From assembly GCF_902859625.1 (NCBI RefSeq), contig NZ_CADIJX010000008.1:1-64000 (forward strand): a stretch of 64,000 nucleotides of DNA, read 5' to 3'. Positions 17,927-25,285 of this stretch are shown here, piece after piece. The notes beneath the pieces were generated by a model. That model saw only the letters and a list, made by a program, of their open reading frames with translations. It was not told the origin of the DNA and made no database searches. Position 1 is the stretch's first letter, and each line of letters starts with the position of its first letter. A program made the translations under genes and the position numbers. This stretch comes from Achromobacter pestifer (GTDB taxonomy: Bacteria > Pseudomonadota > Gammaproteobacteria > Burkholderiales > Burkholderiaceae_B).

Positions 17927-17940
17927 TTGATATCGGTCAA
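17927..17940. promoter_or_regulatory. FNR/ANR-like box upstream of cyoA
   Basis: TTGATATCGGTCAA differs from the FNR consensus TTGATN4ATCAA at one position. It is 83 bp upstream of the cyoA start, next to the first RoxR-type repeat. FNR repression of cyo in low oxygen is known in E. coli. Confidence 0.55.
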
Positions 17941-17942
17941 GC

Positions 17943-17961
17943 ATGCGACGAATGGTCGCAT
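17943..17961. promoter_or_regulatory. RegA/RoxR-type inverted repeat 1
   Basis: ATGCGAC-GAATG-GTCGCAT is a perfect inverted repeat with 5-bp spacing. It agrees with the GCG-C...G-CGC half-sites described for RegA/PrrA/RoxR. The roxR gene lies immediately upstream. Confidence 0.65.
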
Positions 17962-18040
17962 TGCCTGGGAGGAATCTGCCCCCAATGGAGCAGATTCAGG
18001 GTTTTCCTAGGGGAGCAGATGCCCCGGGGCCAGGGGGTGG

Positions 18041-18061
18041 GGTGCGACGATATGTCGCACC
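18041..18061. promoter_or_regulatory. RegA/RoxR-type inverted repeat 2
   Basis: GGTGCGAC-GATAT-GTCGCACC is a perfect 8-bp inverted repeat with the same 5-bp spacing and the same core as repeat 1. It is centred 99 bp further from cyoA. Confidence 0.68.
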
Positions 18062-18075
18062 TGCACATGGGGTGT

Positions 18076-18092
18076 TGTAAAGATGTGTCGCA
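18076..18092. promoter_or_regulatory. Degenerate third RoxR-type site
   Basis: A perfect right half GTCGCA and a 5-bp spacer GATGT are preceded by a poor left half, TGTAAA. It lies 32 bp from repeat 2, about three helical turns, and ends 10 bp from the roxR stop. Confidence 0.4.
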
Positions 18093-18101
18093 CCCGCACA
18101 A

Positions 18102-18653
18102 TCAATCAACGAGGACTTCGCGTTCCGGCCCCGGTTTCTTGGCCAGCTTGCGCTGCAACGAGCGCCGGTGCATGCCCAGCAGGCGGGCCGCGGCGGACAC
18201 GTTGCCGCCGGTTTCGTGCAGGGCCTGATGAATGTGTTCCCATTCTAGGCGGTGCAACGGCGTCATGGTCGTTTCGATCGTAACGGATTCTGGCTTCACC
18301 AGACCCAGCGTGCGCAGGATCATCGGCGCGGTGGCCGGTTTGGGCAGATAGTCGTCGGCGCCGCGCTTGATGGCTTCCACGGCGGTAGCCACGCTGGCGT
18401 AGCCCGTGACCAGCAGGATGCGCATGTCCGCGCGCAACGCGCGCAGGGGGCGGATCAGGGTCAGGCCGGAATCTTCGCCCAGGCGCAGGTCCACCAGGGC
18501 GAAGGCGGGGCGGATTTCCTCGGCCACGCGCAGCGCCTCGGCGATGCCCGTGGCGGTTCGGGTTTCCAGGCCGCGACGCGACAGGCTGCGCTGCAAGGTG
18601 CGCACATAGAGCTCGTCGTCGTCGATCAGCAGGCCAAGGTCGGTAGGATTCAT
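18102..18653 (-). CDS. roxR: RegA/RoxR-family redox response regulator
   Basis: The protein has 183 residues. The receiver domain has acidic residues D11-D13, the phospho-acceptor D55 (LVDLRLGE) and the conserved Lys in LPKPA. A short linker leads to a Fis-type helix-turn-helix, GGNVSAAARLLGMHRRSLQR at about 149-168, which is almost invariant in RegA/PrrA/ActR/RoxR. These regulators control respiratory and redox genes, including oxidases. The ATG at 18653 lies just inside the kinase stop. TTG at 18662 and GTG at 18656 are alternatives. The genes are translationally coupled. Confidence 0.93.
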   Translation of the reverse strand: MNPTDLGLLIDDDELYVRTLQRSLSRRGLETRTATGIAEALRVAEEIRPAFALVDLRLGEDSGLTLIRPLRALRADMRILLVTGYASVATAVEAIKRGADDYLPKPATAPMILRTLGLVKPESVTIETTMTPLHRLEWEHIHQALHETGGNVSAAARLLGMHRRSLQRKLAKKPGPEREVLVD

Positions 18654-18658
18654 CACTC

Positions 18659-19861
18659 TCAAGTTCCGGGGTTGCCCAGGGGCAGGTAAAAGCGGATGCG
18701 GGTGCCTCCCCCCACGGCGGCGGTCATGGTCATTTCGCCGCCCAGTTGTTCCACGGTGGCGTGCGACAGCGCCAGGCCCACGCCCAGCCCTCCCGGCTTG
18801 CCGCTGTTGAACAGGCTGGTCGCGGGCAGCAGGGTCTGGTCAGGGTCAAAGCCCCGCCCATAGTCCCGGACTTCGCCGCGCAAAGCGCCATAGCCATATT
18901 CCAGATGCAGGTCCACGCGGGGCGCCTCGGCGGCTTCGCCGGCATCCGCCGCATTGTTCAAGAGCGCTTGCAGCAGGTGCGCGATTGCCGGATCCACTCG
19001 CAGGCTGGTCGGAAGGGCGCCCGAGCGTTGCAGGTCGATCGTTGGCCGGATCAGACGCCATTGCCCCACCACGCGGACCAGATCCACCGCGGTTGGGACC
19101 GCCAGATTGCGGATGCGTTCCCGGCATAGGGCCAGTAATTGGCTCAAGGTGGCTACGTCGGCACGCAAGTCTTCGTCTTTGACCTCGGCCGCGATTTCGT
19201 CGGCCAGCAGGGTCATGGTGGCCAGCGGGGTATTCAGTTCGTGCGCCATGGCGGCGGCGTGGGTGGCCAGCGCGACGATGCCCTCGTTGCGGGTGAAGCG
19301 TTCGCGCAGGCGGGCCAATTCGCGCTCGCGGGCGCGCAGGTCGGATGCGAGGCGGGTGGAGAACACCAGCACGACCACCACGGAAATCAGGAAGTTGGCG
19401 CCCAGGCCCCAGAGCAGCAAGGAATGGGTGTCCACGTCGCCGCGCAGGGGCTGGCCGAAGATGCCTGCCGCCGCATAGCCGGAAATGCCCGCCACCGCCG
19501 CCGCCAGCGCCCAGTTGCGCGGCAACGCCAGCGCCGCCAGGGCCGTCAGGATCAGGAACATCATGCCGAACGGGTTGCTGATGCCGCCGCTCCAGCCCAC
19601 CATCCATGACAAGACGGCCATGTCCACGAACAGATGGCCGAAGGCCGTGGCGTGGGAGAGGTCGCGCGGATGGCGCAGGCGCAGGCTGGCGTAAGCGTTG
19701 AACCCGATCAGCACGCCGACGCCTATCCAGAGCGGCTCAAGCGGCAGGGCAATGCCCAGCACGCTGCTGGCCAGCAGGATGGTGGCGGCTTGGCCGGCGA
19801 TGGCGAGCCAGCGCAGGCTGCATAAGGTACGCAGGAATGAAAAGGCGGAACTACCGGGCAT
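18659..19861 (-). CDS. roxS: RegB/RoxS-family redox sensor histidine kinase
   Basis: The protein has 400 residues. Six membrane helices occupy residues 1-170. The RegB quinone-site heptad GGxxNPF is present as GGISNPF at 92-98. The H-box is MAHELNTPLATM with the phospho-accepting His at 207. A Cys at 246 (LLALCRERI) sits where the redox-active Cys of RegB lies. ATPase motifs follow (LNNAADAGE, DYGRGFD, GGLGVGLALSH). It senses the quinone pool and redox state and phosphorylates RoxR. The roxSR genes are oriented towards cyoABCD. Confidence 0.93.
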   Translation of the reverse strand: MPGSSAFSFLRTLCSLRWLAIAGQAATILLASSVLGIALPLEPLWIGVGVLIGFNAYASLRLRHPRDLSHATAFGHLFVDMAVLSWMVGWSGGISNPFGMMFLILTALAALALPRNWALAAAVAGISGYAAAGIFGQPLRGDVDTHSLLLWGLGANFLISVVVVLVFSTRLASDLRARERELARLRERFTRNEGIVALATHAAAMAHELNTPLATMTLLADEIAAEVKDEDLRADVATLSQLLALCRERIRNLAVPTAVDLVRVVGQWRLIRPTIDLQRSGALPTSLRVDPAIAHLLQALLNNAADAGEAAEAPRVDLHLEYGYGALRGEVRDYGRGFDPDQTLLPATSLFNSGKPGGLGVGLALSHATVEQLGGEMTMTAAVGGGTRIRFYLPLGNPGT

Positions 19862-20080
19862 ATCCAGACACAGAGGTGCCGGCGAGCCCGCCGGCGGGTC
19901 AAGCGCCCGGCGGCGCGGAACGCAGGCATCCGGCGCGCGGCGCGAAAGGCCGGCTACCGTCGAGCCGGACTAGGGCGTCGACGGCGGATGTGCTGGCATT
20001 GTATAGGCGATTCAGCGATGAACGCGGGCAGGGGATCGCTAAGTTTGTCCCCAATATTCGCCGGCTGATGGCCCCTTGCA

Positions 20081-20440
20081 CTAGTGGATATCGGACATGC
20101 CGCTGTGGGCCATGGCCGGGGGCGGGTAGTCTTCCTGGTCGGACGCCATCTGGCCTTGGACTTCGGCCTGCTGCAATTCCTGCTCGACCTGGGCGCGGGA
20201 TTCCGACTGCGTGGACGCGACGGGGGGCGGGTAGTCCTCCTGGCCGAAGGTGTATTGGCCGTTCGCCTTGGACTGCGCCAGTTCAGCGGCTACCTGATCC
20301 GAGGTCTTGGCGGTGGGGGCGGGGTAGGTGACGCGCCAGTCGCCGTAAAGATCGCGCTTGTATTGCGTGGTCTGGGCCTGAGCAGCCCCGGTGACGGCCA
20401 AGCCGGCGCAAAGCAACAACGTGGTGGTGAGGGTCTTCAT
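20081..20440 (-). CDS. Small exported DUF4148-like protein with EDYPPP repeats
   Basis: The protein has 119 residues: a signal peptide (MKTLTTTLLLCAGLAVTGAAQA), then TSDQVAAELAQSKANGQYTFGQEDYPPP and SRAQVEQELQQAEVQGQMASDQEDYPPP, two copies of a unit related to the DUF4148 helix followed by an EDYPPP motif. It is a more distant relative of the genes at 6155 and 6671 and lacks their conserved leader. AGGAG lies before the ATG at 20440. It is probably periplasmic. The function is unknown. Confidence 0.8.
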   Translation of the reverse strand: MKTLTTTLLLCAGLAVTGAAQAQTTQYKRDLYGDWRVTYPAPTAKTSDQVAAELAQSKANGQYTFGQEDYPPPVASTQSESRAQVEQELQQAEVQGQMASDQEDYPPPAMAHSGMSDIH

Positions 20441-20766
20441 GAAACGCTCCTGGCAAACAAAGCCTGCGGCCGGTCTGGCCGCGCCGTCATCCGCGATGCT
20501 GCCAACGGATGATTTCCTGGATGCGGGAATGCCTGGGCGGGCGCATGAAAACGGCGCTCGTCCGGTCTTTTCAATTCGACAGGGCGAGCGCCGGGGCGTT
20601 GCAGGGAAATCGGAGGCGGGCCAAGAAAGGTATTTCACGCCTGAAGTACAGGTGTCATTCCGCTTTCAGGGGGCATGGCCTGTTCGGCAGCAGCAGCGGG
20701 ACCCCCGTCTTCTCAGCGAGGCGGCGGTCCAGGTTTTCCCATGCCTATATATAGAGAGATAGCGGC
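20441..20766. other. 326-bp intergenic stretch
   Basis: It lies between the DUF4148-like gene and the copper chaperone gene, both on the minus strand. I see one spaced inverted repeat, CGGCGCTCG at 20552-20560 with CGAGCGCCG at 20585-20593, and a short A+T run TATATATAGAGAGAT at about 20746-20760. There is no convincing gene or T-tailed terminator. Confidence 0.5.
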
Positions 20767-21267
20767 TTAGTGGCCGTGCTGCGCCGCCGGGGCCGCGCCG
20801 GCCTTCGCGTTCAGCGCGCGAGCGTCGGCCTGGACCGGCACGCGGCGCTGTTGCTGCTTGGCGTCTTCCACCACCAGCGTCAGCGCGATGCGGTCGCCCG
20901 GTTGGATCTGCCGGGCCAGGTCGATGAGCATGACGTGGTAGCCACCGGGCTTCAGTTCCACCGGCTGGCCGGCGGGCAGATCGATGCCGGGCACCTGGCG
21001 CATTTTCATCACGTTGTCCTGCATGGCCATTTCGTGGACTTCCACGTGCTTGGCGGCATCGGATTCCACGGCAACCAGGCGGCCGGGGACGGCCGAGGTC
21101 AGGCGCATGAAGGCGCCGGTGGCATGCTGGCTGGGCACGGTGGCGCGCACCCAGGCATCTTCCACCTTCAGCGTAGCGTCCTGCGCCAGGGCGGCGGGCG
21201 CCAGCCCGGCCAATGCGCACAGGGACAGGGCAGCGGCCAGCGACTTGAGCGACATATTCTTGGTCAT
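20767..21267 (-). CDS. Periplasmic copper chaperone PCu(A)C
   Basis: The protein has 166 residues with a signal peptide ending ALAQ. The PCu(A)C domain carries the copper ligands of the HxnMx21-22HxM motif: VEVHEMAMQDNVMKM, then GYHVMLIDL. A His-containing tail (AAQHGH) may add binding. PCu(A)C delivers Cu(I), usually to the CuA site of cytochrome c oxidase, with Sco. It is followed 34 bp upstream in coordinate terms by the Sco1 gene on the same strand. The cyo oxidase nearby has no CuA site, so the client is probably elsewhere. Confidence 0.93.
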   Translation of the reverse strand: MTKNMSLKSLAAALSLCALAGLAPAALAQDATLKVEDAWVRATVPSQHATGAFMRLTSAVPGRLVAVESDAAKHVEVHEMAMQDNVMKMRQVPGIDLPAGQPVELKPGGYHVMLIDLARQIQPGDRIALTLVVEDAKQQQRRVPVQADARALNAKAGAAPAAQHGH

Positions 21268-21301
21268 GGTTTTTCTCTATCTGATGAGTGGCGTTTGGGG
21301 G

Positions 21302-21925
21302 TTACAGCACCGTGCGCAGGTCTTCCACGCATTGTTCCGCGGTCTGCTGGTGGCGCAGGGCAAGCCGCAGCTTGCCTTGGGCGTCGATGATGTAGGTCAG
21401 CGCGGTGTGGTCCATGGTGTAGGACGAGCCGGTGGCGACCTTTTGATAGAACACCTTGAAGGATTGGGCAGCGGCGCGGGTTTGCTCCGCATCACCGCGC
21501 AAGCCCACGAACGCCGGGTCGAAGGCCTGGGTGTAGGCCTGAAGGATCTCGGGCGTGTCGCGCTCGGGGTCGACGGTGATGAACAGGACGCGCAGCTTGT
21601 CGGCATCGGCGCCCAGCAAGCCCTTGATCTCGATGGCGCGTGTCAGCGCTGTCGGGCAGATGTCCGGGCATTGCGTGAAACCGAAGAACAACATGATGGG
21701 ATGGCCGCGGTAGTCGGCCAGGCGGCGCGTCTGGCCTCCGGTGTCTTGTAATTGGAAGTCGCCGGTTGGCATGCCGGACAGGTCCATGCCGTGCAGCTTG
21801 GGGGCATCGGGCCCGCAGCCCGTCAGGGCCAGCAGGGCCAGGGAGGACAGCAACAGGCGCCGCCGGGGATCGGGCGCATGGGCATGCGCCGCGCCAGCGG
21901 GCGCGCGCAGAAAGGGAGAGAGCAT
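21302..21925 (-). CDS. SCO1/SenC family copper/thiol protein, lipoprotein
   Basis: The protein has 207 residues. The N-terminus has a lipobox LTGC after an RRRLLLSSLALLAL signal. The thioredoxin-like fold contains FFGFTQCPDICP (CxxxC copper ligands) and the distal His in TMDHTALTYIID. Sco proteins metallate or reduce CuA of cytochrome oxidase. It lies in a set with PCu(A)C and DUF2946. Confidence 0.95.
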   Translation of the reverse strand: MLSPFLRAPAGAAHAHAPDPRRRLLLSSLALLALTGCGPDAPKLHGMDLSGMPTGDFQLQDTGGQTRRLADYRGHPIMLFFGFTQCPDICPTALTRAIEIKGLLGADADKLRVLFITVDPERDTPEILQAYTQAFDPAFVGLRGDAEQTRAAAQSFKVFYQKVATGSSYTMDHTALTYIIDAQGKLRLALRHQQTAEQCVEDLRTVL

Positions 21926-21986
21926 GAAAACCTCTTGGGTCGACGGGTCGGCAAGGCGCGCGGCGGGGCCGCGCGGTCAGGCGAAG

Positions 21987-22415
21987 TCAGGCCAAGAAGG
22001 GCGGGGCGCGGGAACCGAGGGGCGGGCCTTGAGCGGCCAGCGCGGGCAGAGCGCGGTAAGCCGGCGGGGGCGGAACATACTGCCCCGCAGGCAGAACCAT
22101 GGGTGTCAGCGCGGGAGTGGGCGCGGGCGCGATATGCGCAAGCAGCCCGAAGGGGCATTGCGCACCCGTCTTGGCGCCGTCATGTTCGGGCTTTTCGCCG
22201 CCGCCCGTGTTGGCAAGCGCCAAGCTCAGCGTGGACAGGTCGCCCGCAGCGGAGCAGAACGTGACTTGCAAGCGGCCGTCATGCAGTGCGCGGACGTCCG
22301 GCATGTAGCCCGTTGGCACCAGCGCGCGCAAGGTCAGGGCCAGAAGCGCCAGCCACAGCACGCCACGGGCGCGCGCGGCGCACCCCAGGCGATGGAGGCG
22401 GGTCAGGTCAGGCAT
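21987..22415 (-). CDS. DUF2946 family protein
   Basis: The protein has 142 residues. One N-terminal membrane helix (GVLWLALLALTLRALVP) is followed by the family text LVPTGYMPD and a late CPFG motif; the C-terminus is Pro/Ala-rich. DUF2946 proteins recur beside PCu(A)C and copper receptor genes, but no activity is established. It is probably co-transcribed with sco1 and the PCu(A)C gene. Confidence 0.82.
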   Translation of the reverse strand: MPDLTRLHRLGCAARARGVLWLALLALTLRALVPTGYMPDVRALHDGRLQVTFCSAAGDLSTLSLALANTGGGEKPEHDGAKTGAQCPFGLLAHIAPAPTPALTPMVLPAGQYVPPPPAYRALPALAAQGPPLGSRAPPFLA

Positions 22416-22441
22416 GGTGCCATTTTAGTCATGCCGGCGGG

Positions 22442-23992
22442 TCAGTCACCTGCGTCCAGACGACGCACCAGGGCAATATAGCGGCGTTGCGCCTGGTCGA
22501 CGGGCAGTCCCGCCAACAATCGCCAGGCAGCATGGCTGACCAGTGCGCGGGCGCTGGCGCCGTCGGGCGGCGCAGGCGGGGCGTCGCCCTGACGGGCCTG
22601 TTGCTCGTAGGCCGCCAGCCGGATCGCCACGGCAGTCGAGGGGGGCGGCGACAGCGATCGCAATTCGATGGCGGCGGCTTCAAAGGCGTCGGACAAGGCG
22701 TCCGCGGCCAGGGTCAGCGTGGCGTCGTCCATGGCATCGCCCTCGGGGTCGTGGCCGTTGGCGGCGGCCAGCCGGCGCCACAAAGCGTCCTCGCGCTGCG
22801 GTTCGTCCGCCCGGGCCGTGACCTTGCTGATGGCGTTGTTGCGCAGGCGCAGCGTGTGAGTGGCCGCGCCCTGGTACAGGGTGGCGCCGTCCTGCACCTG
22901 GAAACGCAATGGCAAGGCGATGGAACGGCCGGCCAACGCCGGCTGCCCCACGTCGTTGACCGCGAAGGTGTTGCGCGAATAGTCCATCAGCCGCGAGAAC
23001 AGGTTGATCAGCGCGCCGCGGCCTTCGTAGACACCGCTGATGGGGTTGTCGCCTTCCTCGGTCCAGACCACATCTTCGGCGAACAGCGGAAACAGCGTTT
23101 CAAATTCCCCGGCCAACAAGGAATCGCGGTACGCGCCCAGGATGCGTTCGACATCGGCGGCGCCCATCGGCGCCCCGCGTCCGGCCGCGCGAGGCGATTG
23201 CGCGGCGGCGGGATCGCGGTCCATGAATTGCAGCACGGTGGCCGCCACCAGGTCGCGGTCGTTGTCCACGCAGATCATGTGATAGCTGTTGTCCAGCAGC
23301 ACCATTCGGCTGTCCGGGATGGCGTTATGCAGCAAGTGCGCCGACCGCACCGACGTAAGCTCGTCCTCATGCGCATGCATGATCAGCGTGGGGCAGGCGA
23401 TGGCGTCCAGCCCTTGCTTGACGGCGGCACGCAGCCGGTCGACTTCGCGCACGCAGGCCAGCGGCACCCAGCGGTAGTGAAAGTTCTCGCCCCGTTCAAA
23501 CTTGGCTTTGACGATGGACCGCACCAGCTCGTTCTTGATGCCGTAGGGCTCTTCCTCTTCGACGCGCATGCGCGCGGCCAGGCCCGGGATGCGGTAGACC
23601 AGCTGGCGCAGGCCGCGGTACCAGGGCGTGCTCCAGCCATCGATGAAGACGGGGGCCGCCAGTGTCACCAGCTTGCCCTGCTTGTGCCCGACCCGTTTGC
23701 ATAGCTCGACCGCCAGCAGCGCGCCCAGACACATGCCCATGACGTGCAGGGTTTCGTGGCGCGCGGCGACTTCGTGGTACTTCCGCGTGACCGCCTCCAG
23801 CCAGTCTTCCATGCGCACCGACAGCAGATCTTCGGGCTGGGCGCCGTGGCCGGGCAGGGTCAGGCTGTGTGTTTCGATGCCGGCCCGCTTCAGGACTTTG
23901 TGCATCGACCCCAGGTCGTACTCGGTCCCGCCCAATCCGTGGATCAGGAGGGCGCCCGTGCCGGACGGCGCGTCGGGACTACTGGCCGCCAT
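22442..23992 (-). CDS. Alpha/beta hydrolase with Cys nucleophile fused to a SnoaL-like domain
   Basis: The protein has 516 residues from the ATG at 23992. Residues 10-260 form an alpha/beta hydrolase of the Est30/monoacylglycerol-lipase type: oxyanion LLIHGLGG, nucleophile elbow GMCLG with Cys88 in place of Ser, acid in HAHEDELTS, and His in NSYHMICVD. Residues about 285-400 are NTF2/SnoaL-like (ILGAYRDSLLAGEFETLFPLFAEDVVW). The rest is helical and unknown. G-x-C-x-G occurs in PHA synthases and dienelactone hydrolases. The start overlaps the MASE1 gene by 14 bp, so expression is coupled. Confidence 0.82.
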   Translation of the reverse strand: MAASSPDAPSGTGALLIHGLGGTEYDLGSMHKVLKRAGIETHSLTLPGHGAQPEDLLSVRMEDWLEAVTRKYHEVAARHETLHVMGMCLGALLAVELCKRVGHKQGKLVTLAAPVFIDGWSTPWYRGLRQLVYRIPGLAARMRVEEEEPYGIKNELVRSIVKAKFERGENFHYRWVPLACVREVDRLRAAVKQGLDAIACPTLIMHAHEDELTSVRSAHLLHNAIPDSRMVLLDNSYHMICVDNDRDLVAATVLQFMDRDPAAAQSPRAAGRGAPMGAADVERILGAYRDSLLAGEFETLFPLFAEDVVWTEEGDNPISGVYEGRGALINLFSRLMDYSRNTFAVNDVGQPALAGRSIALPLRFQVQDGATLYQGAATHTLRLRNNAISKVTARADEPQREDALWRRLAAANGHDPEGDAMDDATLTLAADALSDAFEAAAIELRSLSPPPSTAVAIRLAAYEQQARQGDAPPAPPDGASARALVSHAAWRLLAGLPVDQAQRRYIALVRRLDAGD

Positions 23993-25277
23993 CGGTGGGC
24001 TCGTGCTCGATTTCACCCAGCCGCCACATGCCGGCCACGACGGCGACGCTGCCATCGAAGTCGGACAGGGGCGAGCCCCGGTCGCTGACCAGGCGCCAGC
24101 CGCCCGCCGCATGCGCCACGCGGAAGAGCAACGGCGAGCGGTCCTGGGCGCCGGCGCGTCGCGCCGCCCAGTGCATCGTCAGGCGCGACCGGTCTTCCGG
24201 ATGCGTATGCGCAGCCAGGGATTCCAGGCTGGTGATGGCGTTGGCGGGCAGGCCGAATGCGTCTTGCAGGTCGCCCGCCAGTTCCAGCTTGCCGTCATGG
24301 GGGTTGAAGCGATACATCAGCTGGCGGCTGCCCGCCAGCGCCAGGTCGAAACGGCCGCGCCATTGTTCCGCGTTTTCAAGCGCTTGCGCGCGTGCGCCGC
24401 GCAGCGTGTTGACGAGCAGCAGCAGCAGCGCCGTGACCACCAGGTAAACCTGAGTGGCCAGCAGCACGTGCCAGGGATCGTTGGCTTCAACAAACGGGCC
24501 TTCGCCCTGGGCGCTCTGGTAAAGCGCCATCAGCATCAGGGTGACCATGGCCAGCGTGCCGCCCGGCGTGCCCCACACCAGAGCGATCAGCACCGCGAAC
24601 ACCAGCGGCAGATAGGTCAATTCAAAGGTGACGACGTAGGGCAGGTTCTGGATCATGTCGCCGTCGAACGTCATGAAGGTCGACACGATCATCAGGGCGT
24701 AGGCCACCGCGCCGATCAGCAAGTCCCGCATCCGGGGGCCGCCCGAGCGGCGGGGCCGGAACTGCGCCCAACCGGTCAGCGCGGGCGCCAGGATCAGCAC
24801 GCCAGCCAGATACGCCGTGACCCAGGTGCGCAGCCGGACCACCGCGTGTGCGTCCTGCGTCAGCCAGAGCCAGCCGCCGCCCAGCAAGGCGCTGCTGGCC
24901 GCCCCGGCGACCGCGCCGGCCAACAGCGCGGCCACGAACCCCGGCCCTTCGGCGCGTGGCGACAAACGCTGCACCGTCCAGGCCGCCAGCATCGAGGACA
25001 GGGCGCCCGTCACCGCGAAGACAATGGCGGTGGCGGGTTGCCCGCGTGAGACGAGCGTCAGGAGCAACTGGGCGCAGAAGAACCCCGCCATCAGCAGCAG
25101 CCAGTCGCGGCGCGGCGACAGCAGGTAGGCGCCAACAGCCACCCCGGGCGGCAGCCAGACGAACAGGGCGTGGCTGACGGGATCGTTGAGCAGGTGCGAG
25201 AACACGCCGCACAGCAGATAGGGAATAGTCCAGAGCAGGCAAAGCGGATTCTTTCTAACCGTGTCGGTCATACCCAT
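23979..25277 (-). CDS. MASE1-PAS membrane sensor without an output domain
   Basis: The protein has 432 residues. An N-terminal MASE1-type region of about eight membrane helices (SHALFVWLPPGVAVGAYLLSP, residues 30-300) is followed by one PAS fold (FDLALAGSRQLMYRFNPHDGKLELAGDLQDAFG, about 315-420). MASE1 normally feeds a histidine kinase, GGDEF or EAL domain; here the protein ends after PAS. Output must come from a partner, possibly the overlapping downstream hydrolase. A second ATG at 25271 is possible. Confidence 0.8.
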   Translation of the reverse strand: MGMTDTVRKNPLCLLWTIPYLLCGVFSHLLNDPVSHALFVWLPPGVAVGAYLLSPRRDWLLLMAGFFCAQLLLTLVSRGQPATAIVFAVTGALSSMLAAWTVQRLSPRAEGPGFVAALLAGAVAGAASSALLGGGWLWLTQDAHAVVRLRTWVTAYLAGVLILAPALTGWAQFRPRRSGGPRMRDLLIGAVAYALMIVSTFMTFDGDMIQNLPYVVTFELTYLPLVFAVLIALVWGTPGGTLAMVTLMLMALYQSAQGEGPFVEANDPWHVLLATQVYLVVTALLLLLVNTLRGARAQALENAEQWRGRFDLALAGSRQLMYRFNPHDGKLELAGDLQDAFGLPANAITSLESLAAHTHPEDRSRLTMHWAARRAGAQDRSPLLFRVAHAAGGWRLVSDRGSPLSDFDGSVAVVAGMWRLGEIEHEPTDGGQ

Positions 25278-25285
25278 GGCGGTCC

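Noticed and set aside
23628..25049. 473-residue open frame across the hydrolase and MASE1 genes
   Set aside because: It spans two real genes on the other strand and shows no domain or signal.
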